Shown in pieces: positions 1-7,781 of a stretch of DNA of 64,000 bases; the first letter of the stretch is position 1, and each line of letters opens with the position of its first letter. This stretch comes from Clostridia bacterium (lineage in GTDB: Bacteria; Bacillota; Clostridia; Peptostreptococcales; Anaerovoracaceae): NCBI GenBank assembly GCA_900766045.1, contig CAAFTW010000055.1:62001-126000 (forward strand). The letters are read 5' to 3'. The translations under genes were made by a program, and so were the position numbers. Below the pieces are notes generated by a model. The model was not told the origin of the DNA. It was given only the letters and a program-made list of their open reading frames with translations, and did not search any database.

Positions 1-14
1 CTTCTGCACTCTTT

Positions 15-1940
15 TTATACGTCCAATGTCGCGAGTTTCGCGTTCTGACGGATGAATTCACGGCGCGGCGGAACCTTGTCTCCCATGAGGGTAGTGAAGA
101 TTTCATCTGCAGCTGTGGCATCCTCCACCGTAATCTGGACGAGTGTACGGTGATTGTAGTCCATGGTCGTCTCCCAGAGCTGGTTGAAGTCCATTTCTCC
201 CAGTCCCTTATATCTCTGAATATCAACCTTTCCCGGCTTTCCTTCCAGAGAAGCGAGGAGTTCATTCTGTTCCTTGTCGGAATAGGTGTAGTAGGTTTCT
301 TTTCCCTTCTGCACGCGGAACAGCGGCGGCTGAGCCGCATAGACGTATCCATGCTCCAGAAGCGGTGTCATGTAACGGAAGAAGAAGGTCAGGAGCAGGG
401 TTCTGATATGTGCTCCGTCGACATCGGCATCGGTCATAATGATGATCTTATGATATCTGAGCTTGGTGATGTCGAATTCTTTTCCGATTCCGCATCCGAA
501 GGCGGTGATCATGTTCTTGATTTCCTCCGAGTTCAGCATACGGTCCTGGCGTGCTTTTTCTACGTTCAGGATCTTGCCTCGCAGCGGAAGTACGGCCTGA
601 CGCTTTCTGTCACGTCCCTGCTTGGCGCTGCCGCCCGCGGAGTCTCCCTCGACCAGGAAGATTTCTGAGAGGGCAGGGTCTTTTTCTGAGCAGTCGGCGA
701 GTTTTCCCGGAAGGGAAAGAGTATCCAGGACGCTCTTTCTTCTCGTCAGCTCTCTTGCTTTGCGCGCGGCGGCTCTGGCTCTGGACGCGCGCAGGCATTT
801 GTCCAGAATCTTGCGGGCCTGCTGCGGATGCTCATCCAGGAAGGCCGACAGATTAGCGCTGGTCGTCGTGTCAACGAAGCCTCTGATTTCGCTGTTTCCG
901 AGCTTGGTCTTGGTCTGTCCCTCGAACTGCGGCTCTTCCAGCTTGACAGAAACGACAGCTGTGATTCCTTCACGGACGTCTTCACCGGACAGAGACTCGC
1001 TGTCCTTGATGAACTTGTTTCTCTTCGCGTAGTCGTTAAAGACTCTGGTCAGCGCAGACTTAAAGCCGGCGATGTGGCTTCCGCCTTCTGTTGTATTAAT
1101 GTTATTCGCGTAAGAGAAGATCGTCTCTGTGTAGCGGTCGGTATACTGCATCGCAACTTCTACCTCATGACCCTCTTCACGATTTTCAAAATAGATAATA
1201 TCTTCATGGACGGCGTCCTTATTCCGGTTCAGGAATTTTACAAACTCCTTCAGACCGCCCTCATAATGATAGACTTCTTTCTTCTCTTTTCCCGGGCGCT
1301 GGTCTTCCAGAGTGATCTTGACTCCCTTGGTCAGGAAGGCTGTCTCTCTGAGATGATGCTCCAGGGTTTCGAAATCATATTCTGTCGTGTCGAAGATTTC
1401 CGGATCCGGCCAGAATTCTGTACGGGAACCGGTGTGTTCACTCGTTCCGATGACTTCCAGCTTCTCTACGGTCTTTCCTTTTGCAAACTCGATGCGGTAG
1501 AGCTTTCCGTTTCTCTCGACTTCTACGATCATTTTCGTAGACAGGGCATTTACAACGGATGCACCTACACCATGCAGTCCTCCGGATACTTTATATCCTC
1601 CGCCGCCGAATTTTCCTCCGGCATGCAGAACGGTATGAATGACCTCAACCGCAGGAATGTGCAGTTTCGGATGCTCATCTACCGGCATTCCACGTCCGTC
1701 ATCTTCTACCATAATGGAATTATCCGGACGGATCGTGACTTCAATATTCCTGCAGAAGCCTGCCAGCGCTTCATCAATCGAGTTGTCGACAATCTCATAA
1801 ACAAGATGGTGGAGTCCTCTGGCACTGGTTGAACCAATGTACATTCCAGGACGCTTGCGTACAGCTTCCAACCCCTCCAGCACTTGGATCTGCGACGCGT
1901 CATACTGCTTGGCAGCCGCCGCTTCTTCTTTATTGGTCAT
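15..1940 (-). CDS. gyrB: DNA gyrase subunit B
   Basis: ATPase subunit of the type II topoisomerase that introduces negative supercoils; partners with GyrA, which is not in this window. The 641-residue protein has the GHKL ATPase region at the N-terminus (DNSIDEA, DGRGMPVD, GGLHGVGASVVNALS), the transducer domain in the middle, and a TOPRIM domain (EGDSAGGSAKQGRD, then the metal site MTDADVDGAHI), ending with the GyrB tail motif QRYKGLGEM. The length is normal for a Gram-positive GyrB. The ATG at 1940 is preceded by GAGGTGG at good spacing. It is the last gene of the leftward dnaA-dnaN-recF-gyrB set, but a promoter and a terminator hairpin lie just upstream, so it is probably transcribed separately. 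Confidence 0.98.
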   Translation of the reverse strand: MTNKEEAAAAKQYDASQIQVLEGLEAVRKRPGMYIGSTSARGLHHLVYEIVDNSIDEALAGFCRNIEVTIRPDNSIMVEDDGRGMPVDEHPKLHIPAVEVIHTVLHAGGKFGGGGYKVSGGLHGVGASVVNALSTKMIVEVERNGKLYRIEFAKGKTVEKLEVIGTSEHTGSRTEFWPDPEIFDTTEYDFETLEHHLRETAFLTKGVKITLEDQRPGKEKKEVYHYEGGLKEFVKFLNRNKDAVHEDIIYFENREEGHEVEVAMQYTDRYTETIFSYANNINTTEGGSHIAGFKSALTRVFNDYAKRNKFIKDSESLSGEDVREGITAVVSVKLEEPQFEGQTKTKLGNSEIRGFVDTTTSANLSAFLDEHPQQARKILDKCLRASRARAAARKARELTRRKSVLDTLSLPGKLADCSEKDPALSEIFLVEGDSAGGSAKQGRDRKRQAVLPLRGKILNVEKARQDRMLNSEEIKNMITAFGCGIGKEFDITKLRYHKIIIMTDADVDGAHIRTLLLTFFFRYMTPLLEHGYVYAAQPPLFRVQKGKETYYTYSDKEQNELLASLEGKPGKVDIQRYKGLGEMDFNQLWETTMDYNHRTLVQITVEDATAADEIFTTLMGDKVPPRREFIRQNAKLATLDV

Positions 1941-1967
1941 AGTTTTACCACCTCAATATTTCCTGTA

Positions 1968-2000
1968 AAAAAACGATCTGCGGAGCAATTTCCGCAGATC
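1968..2000 (-). terminator. Intrinsic terminator hairpin in the gyrB leader
   Basis: On the minus strand GATCTGCGGA and TCCGCAGATC form a perfect 10-bp stem with a 6-base loop, followed by a run of seven T. It would end recF transcription. However it lies only about 28 bases before the gyrB start and overlaps the predicted gyrB start site, so it may also form at the very 5' end of gyrB mRNA. Confidence 0.8.
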
Positions 2001-2003
2001 TAT

Positions 2004-2032
2004 ATTATACAACGAAACGGCCTTTTTTACAA
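2004..2032 (-). promoter_or_regulatory. Probable gyrB promoter
   Basis: Minus-strand TTGTAA and TATAAT with exactly 17 bases between them. The predicted start, near 1997, falls inside the 5' arm of the adjacent terminator-like hairpin. Confidence 0.6.
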
Positions 2033-2151
2033 GTTTAGGCCGCTTTTAAAGCTTTTTATTCTTTGCCATTCTTTTTAATCGTTATACGGCGATTTTACGC
2101 CTTCTGAGATTATATTATATTTAATATTAATATATTTATACATATACAATT

Positions 2152-3249
2152 CTACAGCAGGGTGACATGACCATCCTGAACGGAAAATACCGTCGGATTT
2201 CCGTAGGCCCGGATCAGCTCGTCTTCCGCCTCGGTCATGGTGATGAAAATCTGGTTTTCTTCCAGAGAATCGATCAGGAATGCCCGCCGGCTCTGGTCCA
2301 GTTCGCTCATGACATCATCCAGAAGGAGAATCGCGTTTTCTCCTGTTTCCTGCCGGATAAAATCCAGTTCCGCCAGCTTAAGTGACAAGGCGCAGGTCCG
2401 TTGCTGTCCCTGGGACCCGTATTTTCTCGCGTTGACACCGTTTACCAGGAATCTCAGATCATCTTTATGCGGCCCCCTGCTGGTGGTTTTCATCTTTATG
2501 TCGGTATCCCTTGACTTTTCCAGTGCCTCCATGAGGCGGTCCTGCCTGAGCGCGGCATCCTCTTCATAAGGAATATTCGATTCATACTGAATCTCCAGTT
2601 TTTCCTGTCCGTTGGTGATGCTGTCATGAATCTTTCCGCTGAACACACTCAGACGCTCGATGAACGCTTTCCGCATTCTCATCAGATCAGATCCGTACTG
2701 CACCAGCTGCATATCCCACAGCGACAGCATGGAAGGGCGGACCGGCGTCTCTTTCAAACAGCTGTTTCTCTGCTGCAGCACCTTCTTATATCTGCTCAGA
2801 CAAAGGTAATATGCAGGCTGGATCTGCGCAAGCTCTTTATCGATAAATCTGCGCCGCTTCTCCGGTTCATCTTTTACTATGCGTAAATCCTCCGGTGTAA
2901 AGGCGACGATAAAGATGTTATTCAGCAGTTCCGAGGTTTTGTGCAGCTGCTTTCCGTCCTTTTTAATGTACTTTTTTGATTTCCGGCTGATGCAGATGTC
3001 GATCCGGGTGTCCATGACCGCTTTCACGGCTTCCGCCCTGACCAGGGCTTCATTTTGTCCAAAACGGATCATCTCGCTGTCTCTTCCGGCACGAAAAGAC
3101 CGGCCCATGGAAATCAGATAGACCGCTTCAATCAGATTTGTCTTTCCCTGCGCGTTTCTGCCGGTGATCAGGTTGATCCGCGGGTCGAATTTCAGATCCA
3201 GACTCTCGTAATTCCGGAAATTTTTCAGTTCCAGTTCCTTCACATACAT
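2152..3249 (-). CDS. recF: RecF DNA repair and replication protein
   Basis: SMC-like ATPase that binds gapped DNA with RecO/RecR and loads RecA during repair and fork restart. The 365-residue protein has a Walker A at residues of about 30-37 (GRNAQGKTN), a signature region near the C-terminus (SQGQQRTCALSLKLAE) and Walker B LLLDDVMSELD, all in the usual RecF order. It starts 27 bases after dnaN. The small S4-domain gene yaaA, common between dnaN and recF in Firmicutes, is absent. The length is typical and the reading frame is intact. Confidence 0.96.
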   Translation of the reverse strand: MYVKELELKNFRNYESLDLKFDPRINLITGRNAQGKTNLIEAVYLISMGRSFRAGRDSEMIRFGQNEALVRAEAVKAVMDTRIDICISRKSKKYIKKDGKQLHKTSELLNNIFIVAFTPEDLRIVKDEPEKRRRFIDKELAQIQPAYYLCLSRYKKVLQQRNSCLKETPVRPSMLSLWDMQLVQYGSDLMRMRKAFIERLSVFSGKIHDSITNGQEKLEIQYESNIPYEEDAALRQDRLMEALEKSRDTDIKMKTTSRGPHKDDLRFLVNGVNARKYGSQGQQRTCALSLKLAELDFIRQETGENAILLLDDVMSELDQSRRAFLIDSLEENQIFITMTEAEDELIRAYGNPTVFSVQDGHVTLL

Positions 3250-3276
3250 AATGCGCTTCCGCCTCTGTTTACTGTA

Positions 3277-4392
3277 TTACAGACGGACCGGAAGAACCAG
3301 GTACTCGTACGCATTTCCCTCCACCGGAGTGACAACGCAGGGATCGATTCCGCTTCTGAATTTCATGATGATGTCGTCATCTTTAATGGCTTTCAGCATA
3401 TCCAGAAGGTACTGAGCGTTGAAGCCGATTTCCAGGTCATCTCCGGTCTTCTCTACAACGAGTTCTTCATGAAGGTTGCCTTCTTCCGCGCGCGCTGCGA
3501 TGGACATGATCTGATCCTGGATATCCATACGGATCAGATTGTTTTTATCATCTCTTGCCAGAAGGGAAGCGCGCTCGATGCTCTGAATCAGTGCACTGCG
3601 GTTAACCTTGAGCTGGATGGTGCTGTTTTTCGGCATGATGGAGCGGTAGTCGACAAACTGACCGTTGAAGAGCTTCAGTTCAACCATCAGGTTCGGGAAG
3701 ATGAAGACCGCTTTCTTGTTTTCCAGTTCGATGTTCAGCATGGTGTCGTTTTTAATATCCTTGATCTCTGCAATAATTTTTGAGAGATCATTTAACAGTT
3801 TCGCAGAAATGACGATGGAATACGGATTGACTTCCGGCACGGCGTGGTTGGCAATGGCCATGCGGTAGCCGTCAAGTGCTGCCAGATGCATTTCCTGGTC
3901 GTGAATGTCAATCAGCACACCGGTAATGATTCCTCTGGAGTCATCCGTGCTGGCCGCGAATGATGTCTGCCCGATCATGGTTTTAAACAGAAGTGCCGGA
4001 AGCTGGATATGCTGTGCTTCATTTCCCGGTGCTTCAAATCGCGGAAAATCATCGGCATCCAGTCCGACAATATTAAATTCAGAGTTTACACTTTTGATGG
4101 AAGCGTGAAGTTCATCTCTTGTCGTAATGCTGATCTGGGATTCCGGAACACTTCTTACAATATCAGAGAAAAGTTTGGCTGGAAGAACGATGAGACCTGC
4201 TTCTTCTACGTTTGCTTCCAGGGTGTACTGAATAGAAATATCGGAATCTGAAGAGGCCAGAAGTACTTTTCCGTCATTTGAGGCTTCAAGCAGAATTCCT
4301 TTCATTGCCGGTATGGTTGAGCGTGTTGAAACTGCTTTTGAAACGATGTTCAGCGCTCCAGCTAAATCCTGTCGTAAACAGCTGATTTTCAT
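3277..4392 (-). CDS. dnaN: DNA polymerase III beta subunit (sliding clamp)
   Basis: Ring-shaped processivity clamp that tethers the replicative polymerase to DNA. The protein of about 371 residues shows the three-fold clamp pattern and the C-terminal LPVRL ending. I chose ATG at 4392 (MKISCLRQD) because AAGGAGG lies 8 bases upstream. An in-frame TTG at 4410 would overlap that ribosome binding site and is unlikely. It lies downstream of dnaA across a 161-base spacer that holds an origin-like element, and probably forms an operon with recF. Confidence 0.96.
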   Translation of the reverse strand: MKISCLRQDLAGALNIVSKAVSTRSTIPAMKGILLEASNDGKVLLASSDSDISIQYTLEANVEEAGLIVLPAKLFSDIVRSVPESQISITTRDELHASIKSVNSEFNIVGLDADDFPRFEAPGNEAQHIQLPALLFKTMIGQTSFAASTDDSRGIITGVLIDIHDQEMHLAALDGYRMAIANHAVPEVNPYSIVISAKLLNDLSKIIAEIKDIKNDTMLNIELENKKAVFIFPNLMVELKLFNGQFVDYRSIMPKNSTIQLKVNRSALIQSIERASLLARDDKNNLIRMDIQDQIMSIAARAEEGNLHEELVVEKTGDDLEIGFNAQYLLDMLKAIKDDDIIMKFRSGIDPCVVTPVEGNAYEYLVLPVRL

Positions 4393-4433
4393 ATGTTTAG
4401 CCTCCTTCAAAAAGCCATTTGTTTTATAATTTT

Positions 4434-4473
4434 AGGTAGTATTTGTAGTAGGGGGTGCGGATACTGTGGATAA
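4434..4473 (-). other. Origin unwinding element in the dnaA-dnaN spacer
   Basis: On the minus strand this reads as a perfect DnaA box TTATCCACA (4473-4465), a GC-rich stretch (4460-4451), then a set of TAC/CTA triplets down to 4434, followed by AT-rich DNA to 4411. This is the order of the basal unwinding system known from Bacillus subtilis: DnaA box, GC-rich spacer, DnaA-trio, AT-rich unwinding region. A one-mismatch box (TTATCCTCA) sits at 4548-4556 at the dnaA stop. The function is inferred from this architecture. Confidence 0.7.
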
Positions 4474-4553
4474 GTCAAAAACACCTTGAAACTCACACAA
4501 AAATGCGCGCACACCCCGTGATGATATTTTTGTGCAGAAGTCAGAGCTTATCC

Positions 4554-5906
4554 TCACTCCTGAATCTGGGACTTCAGTTTCTCTATGGTTGTCTTTACGG
4601 AATCGTCGTCTCTGATGTCCTGCTGAATCTTTTCACAGGCATGCATGACGGTGGAGTAGTGACGGTTTCCGAAAAGGTTTCCGATCTTGTTAAATGAGTA
4701 GTCGGTCATGTCACGGCAGAGGTACATGGCGATCTGACGAGGGAAGGCGACGGCTTTTGCGCGTGTGCTGGATTCCAGGTCAGAAGGCTCTACGTGGAAG
4801 TAGCGGCTGACGATGGTCTTGATTTTCTCCGGGGTTACGCTGTTGCTGCCGTTCTGGATCACATCCTTTAAGATACGTTTCGCAAATGTCAGGTCGATTT
4901 TCTCGTGGGTGATCAGGGAGAAGCTGACGATCCGGTTCAGCGCTCCCTCCAGTTCACGGATGTTATCCGTAATCTTCTCCGCAATCAGGCAGATGACATC
5001 GTAGATATCGTCGGTAACCTCCAGATTCTGGTTTTCCGCTTTTTTCATCAGGATCGCGACACGGGTCTCGTAGTCTGCAGGAGACAGGGAGGCGATGATG
5101 TTCCAGGAAAAACGGGAGGTCAGGCGCTCATCCAGCCGGGTCAGCTCATTTGGCGGACGGTCGCTGGAGATGACGATCTGCTTCTGATCTTCAATCAGTG
5201 TATTAAATGTATAGAAAAATTCTTCCTGCGTCGTTTCCTTGCCTTCCAGGAACTGAATATCATCGATCAGAAGAACATCGATATGGCGGTATTTATTCTT
5301 GAATTCCCGCGTGCGATTCTCTCCGATTGCCTTAATCAGTTCGTTCGTGAACATCTCCGTGGAAACGTAGAGCACGTTCAGCTCCGGGCTGTTTTCCAGG
5401 AGATAAATGCCGATGGCGTGCATCAGATGCGTTTTACCAAGACCGGATCCGCCGTAGATAAACAGTGGGTTATAGGCCTTGGAAGGCTCTTCTGCAACAG
5501 CCAGGCAGGCAGCGTGCGCGTACTTATTGCAGGCGCCGACGACGAAATTATCGAAGGTGTAGCGCGGGTTGAAAATTCGCTGCTGCGTAAATCCCGGCTT
5601 TACCGGACTGATCACCTGCTGGCGCTGCTGCTGTTCCTCTTCCATTTTCTCATAATCGGAAGCTTTCTTGATGACGATGCGGTAGGGCTGATTCATCACC
5701 TTCTGAAACGATTCCTCCAGCAGAGGCTTATAGCGGTTGTTCAGTATATTCACGTAAAAATCGCCGTCCGACTCCAGGTAAGCGATGTGGGTCTGCTGAT
5801 CGAGCCGGCGGATTTTGGTCGGCAGAAACCATGTTTTATAGCTCGCTGCCGTCGTATTTTCTTTTATGATGGCCAGAACTTCCTGCCAGATTTCTTTATT
5901 ATCCAT
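4554..5906 (-). CDS. dnaA: Chromosomal replication initiator DnaA
   Basis: AAA+ initiator that binds DnaA boxes, melts oriC and recruits the helicase. Domain I is at the N-terminus (WQEVLAIIKENTTAASYKTWF). The AAA+ core has Walker A (GGSGLGKTH) and Walker B (VLLIDDIQFL). Domain IV ends with the DNA-binding signature region CRDMTDYSFNKIG...HYSTVMHA. I chose ATG at 5906, 7 bases after AGAGAGG; an in-frame TTG at 5912 is too close to that site. The 450 residues are normal length. DnaA boxes flank the gene on both sides, which fits autoregulation. Confidence 0.98.
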   Translation of the reverse strand: MDNKEIWQEVLAIIKENTTAASYKTWFLPTKIRRLDQQTHIAYLESDGDFYVNILNNRYKPLLEESFQKVMNQPYRIVIKKASDYEKMEEEQQQRQQVISPVKPGFTQQRIFNPRYTFDNFVVGACNKYAHAACLAVAEEPSKAYNPLFIYGGSGLGKTHLMHAIGIYLLENSPELNVLYVSTEMFTNELIKAIGENRTREFKNKYRHIDVLLIDDIQFLEGKETTQEEFFYTFNTLIEDQKQIVISSDRPPNELTRLDERLTSRFSWNIIASLSPADYETRVAILMKKAENQNLEVTDDIYDVICLIAEKITDNIRELEGALNRIVSFSLITHEKIDLTFAKRILKDVIQNGSNSVTPEKIKTIVSRYFHVEPSDLESSTRAKAVAFPRQIAMYLCRDMTDYSFNKIGNLFGNRHYSTVMHACEKIQQDIRDDDSVKTTIEKLKSQIQE

Positions 5907-5935
5907 TTCCAAACCTCTCTTATGAAATCACTTCC

Positions 5936-5964
5936 ATTCTAAAGGATAGGAGGCGGTCTTACAA
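5936..5964 (-). promoter_or_regulatory. Probable dnaA promoter
   Basis: Minus-strand TTGTAA and TAGAAT with a 17-base spacer, ending about 30 bases before the dnaA ATG. A DnaA-box-like site (5980-5988) lies immediately upstream, consistent with DnaA control of its own gene. Confidence 0.55.
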
Positions 5965-5979
5965 GCGGTTATCAAAAAG

Positions 5980-6085
5980 TTTTCCACACTTGCATTTTTG
6001 ATTTTTGCTAAAAACAGACTCTGCAAAAAGTTTATCAACATGATGTGGATAAAAACATGCATAAGTTGTCTATAAGTAATCCACA
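5980..6085. other. oriC: oriC DnaA-box cluster upstream of dnaA
   Basis: This AT-rich gap between dnaA and rpmH holds a perfect box TGTGGATAA at 6044-6052 and one-mismatch boxes TTTTCCACA (5980-5988), TTATCAACA (6032-6040) and TAATCCACA (6077-6085). Genes diverge from it: dnaA leftward, rpmH rightward. With the element in the dnaA-dnaN gap it makes a two-part origin as in Bacillus. The rest of 5907-6287 holds the two promoters and one copy of the dispersed motif near 6097-6117. Confidence 0.8.
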
Positions 6086-6193
6086 ACTAGATATGGGGCA
6101 AAAATCAATGCGCAAGGGAGGGAAGATTTTTGGAAAGAATAAAAAACGACGGCAAAAATACCACAGAAACGGCTGAAATCTGCAAGGTTCTGT

Positions 6194-6222
6194 TTGACAC
6201 GCATTCTCGAAAAAAGTATAAT
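6194..6222 (+). promoter_or_regulatory. Consensus promoter for rpmH operon
   Basis: TTGACA and TATAAT, both perfect, with a 17-base spacer. Predicted start near 6229, about 60 bases before rpmH. It is the strongest sigma-A type promoter I see in the window and probably drives rpmH-rnpA-yidD-yidC-jag. Confidence 0.85.
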
Positions 6223-6287
6223 AAAGAAACGCGCGCATATATTGCAATTTAGATTATGCGTATGGATTACATTTAGGAGGTAAAATT

Positions 6288-6422
6288 ATGAAACAGACTT
6301 ATCAGCCTAAGAAAAGGCAGAGAATGAAGGAGCACGGATTCCGCAAGAGAATGGCTACAAAGAACGGCAGAAACGTTCTGAAGCGCAGAAGAGCAAAGGG
6401 CAGAAAGAGCCTGTCTGCATAA
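6288..6422 (+). CDS. rpmH: 50S ribosomal protein L34
   Basis: A 44-residue, highly basic protein beginning MKQTYQPKKRQR and ending KGRKSLSA, the classical L34 pattern with HGFRKRMATKNGRNVLKRRR in the centre. Start ATG at 6288 follows TAGGAGG by seven bases. It is the first gene rightward of oriC and its stop lies two bases before rnpA, which fits the conserved translational coupling of the pair. Confidence 0.98.
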   Translation: MKQTYQPKKRQRMKEHGFRKRMATKNGRNVLKRRRAKGRKSLSA

Positions 6423-6424
6423 CA

Positions 6425-6796
6425 ATGCGAAAGAAAAATGTGCTTCGCAGTCAAAAGGATTTTGATTCTGTTTATCGGAAGGGTAAATCGGTTCCGTCAC
6501 GGCATATCGTCGTTCTGTACCGGAAGAATCGCCTCCCGTATAACAGAATCGCTTTTTTAGCAAGCAAAAAAGTTGGCAACAGTGTTCACCGGAACCGTGC
6601 GCGCAGACTTATGCGGGAGGCATACCGGCTTTCCGGCATGCAGATTCCGGACGGGTACGATGTGATTTTCGTTGCCCGCCAGTCGATCACTGAAGCCGGC
6701 TGTCAGGCAGTGCGGTCGTCTATGGTTTCCGCACTTAGAAGAACCGGGGTAATGAATCATGATGAAAGGCATCAGACGCGCAGCCGCCGTCATTAA
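6425..6796 (+). CDS. rnpA: Ribonuclease P protein component
   Basis: Basic protein subunit of RNase P, which assists the catalytic RNA in removing 5' leaders from tRNA precursors. The 123 residues include the family signature RNRARRLMREAYRL near residues 60-73. It starts two bases after the rpmH stop, with no clear separate ribosome binding site, suggesting coupling to rpmH. Its last 38 bases overlap the start of yidD. The C-terminal tail is basic and specific to this lineage. Confidence 0.96.
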   Translation: MRKKNVLRSQKDFDSVYRKGKSVPSRHIVVLYRKNRLPYNRIAFLASKKVGNSVHRNRARRLMREAYRLSGMQIPDGYDVIFVARQSITEAGCQAVRSSMVSALRRTGVMNHDERHQTRSRRH

Positions 6797-7013
6797 AAAG
6801 GTGCTTGCCAGGACATTGATCCTGATGGTCAGGTTTTATCAAATCTGCATTTCGCCGTTTTTTCCGCCGACGTGCAGATATATTCCTACATGCTCAACGT
6901 ATTTTATACAGGCAGTGGAGAAGTACGGCCCTTTTAAAGGAAGTTATCTGGGGATTCGCAGAATCCTGAGATGTCATCCGGGCCATCCCGGTGGGTTTGA
7001 CCCTGTTCCATAG
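6759..7013 (+). CDS. yidD: Membrane protein insertion efficiency factor YidD
   Basis: Small amphipathic membrane-associated protein (84 residues) that assists YidC-dependent insertion. It shows the family core FYQICISPFFPPTCRYIPTCSTY with its conserved cysteines, then AVEKYGPFKGSYLGIRRILRC and HPGGFDPVP at the C-terminus. It overlaps rnpA by 38 bases and is followed 18 bases later by yidC, the standard order at Firmicutes origins. Confidence 0.95.
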   Translation: MMKGIRRAAAVIKKVLARTLILMVRFYQICISPFFPPTCRYIPTCSTYFIQAVEKYGPFKGSYLGIRRILRCHPGHPGGFDPVP

Positions 7014-7031
7014 GGTGGAGGAAGTTAATCA

Positions 7032-7781
7032 ATGAATTTTTTTGGATTGTTTGCCACTCCTCTCGGCTGGATCCTTACGGCTTTATATGGCGTGATCAGA
7101 AATTACGGCATTACACTGGTGGTTCTCACCTTGATTGTAAAGCTTTGTCTGTATCCGGCGTATAAGAAGCAGATTCTGTCTACCGCAGGTATGGCGGATC
7201 TGCAGCCGAAAATGAAGGAAATCCAGAATCGTTATGCCGGAGATACGGTGAAGATGAACGAAGAGATGTCCAAGCTCTATAAAGAGGAAGGCGCCAGCCC
7301 GATGGCAGGATGTCTTCCGATGATCGTTCAGATGCTTATCATCATGGGATTGTTCACCCTCCTTCGTCTTCCGATGAACTACATGAAGAGCGAACAGATG
7401 TATTTCGCCATTCATGAGTCCTTCCTCTGGATCAACGATTTATCACAGCCGGATCCGTGGATTCTTCCGATTTTATCCGGAATCGCGACATTCATCGCGT
7501 TCTATATGTCATCGGAAAACGGCGGTGTACCGGGTCAGCAGCAGAATGGAGCCATGATGATGGTCATGAAATACGGATTCCCGATCATGATCGTCTGGCT
7601 TGCAAAGACATATGCTGCCGGTTTGGCGACATACTGGTTTATCAGTCAGTTCATACAGATTTTCTACAATATCCGCTTTAATCAGATCAGAAAGAAGATG
7701 AAGCGTGAGAAGATGGAGGCTAAGCTGAAGAAGCACCTTGACCGGAAACCTGTACGAGCTGGTGAAGGAGTAAGAAGATAA
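7032..7781 (+). CDS. yidC: Membrane protein insertase YidC/Oxa1 family
   Basis: Inserts and folds membrane proteins, alone or with Sec. The 249-residue protein has five hydrophobic segments and the YidC core (YGITLVVLTLIVKLCLYP; KEEGASPMAGCLPMIVQM; a hydrophilic groove region) followed by a basic C-terminal tail for ribosome contact. Unlike the Bacillus SpoIIIJ type there is no lipobox cysteine at the N-terminus, so it is probably not a lipoprotein. Its TAA overlaps the ATG of the next gene by one base. Confidence 0.96.
   Translation: MNFFGLFATPLGWILTALYGVIRNYGITLVVLTLIVKLCLYPAYKKQILSTAGMADLQPKMKEIQNRYAGDTVKMNEEMSKLYKEEGASPMAGCLPMIVQMLIIMGLFTLLRLPMNYMKSEQMYFAIHESFLWINDLSQPDPWILPILSGIATFIAFYMSSENGGVPGQQQNGAMMMVMKYGFPIMIVWLAKTYAAGLATYWFISQFIQIFYNIRFNQIRKKMKREKMEAKLKKHLDRKPVRAGEGVRR

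Noticed and set aside
4905..5942. Long plus-strand open frame over dnaA
   Set aside because: Lies antisense to dnaA, has no family features and no ribosome binding site; it follows from dnaA codon usage.
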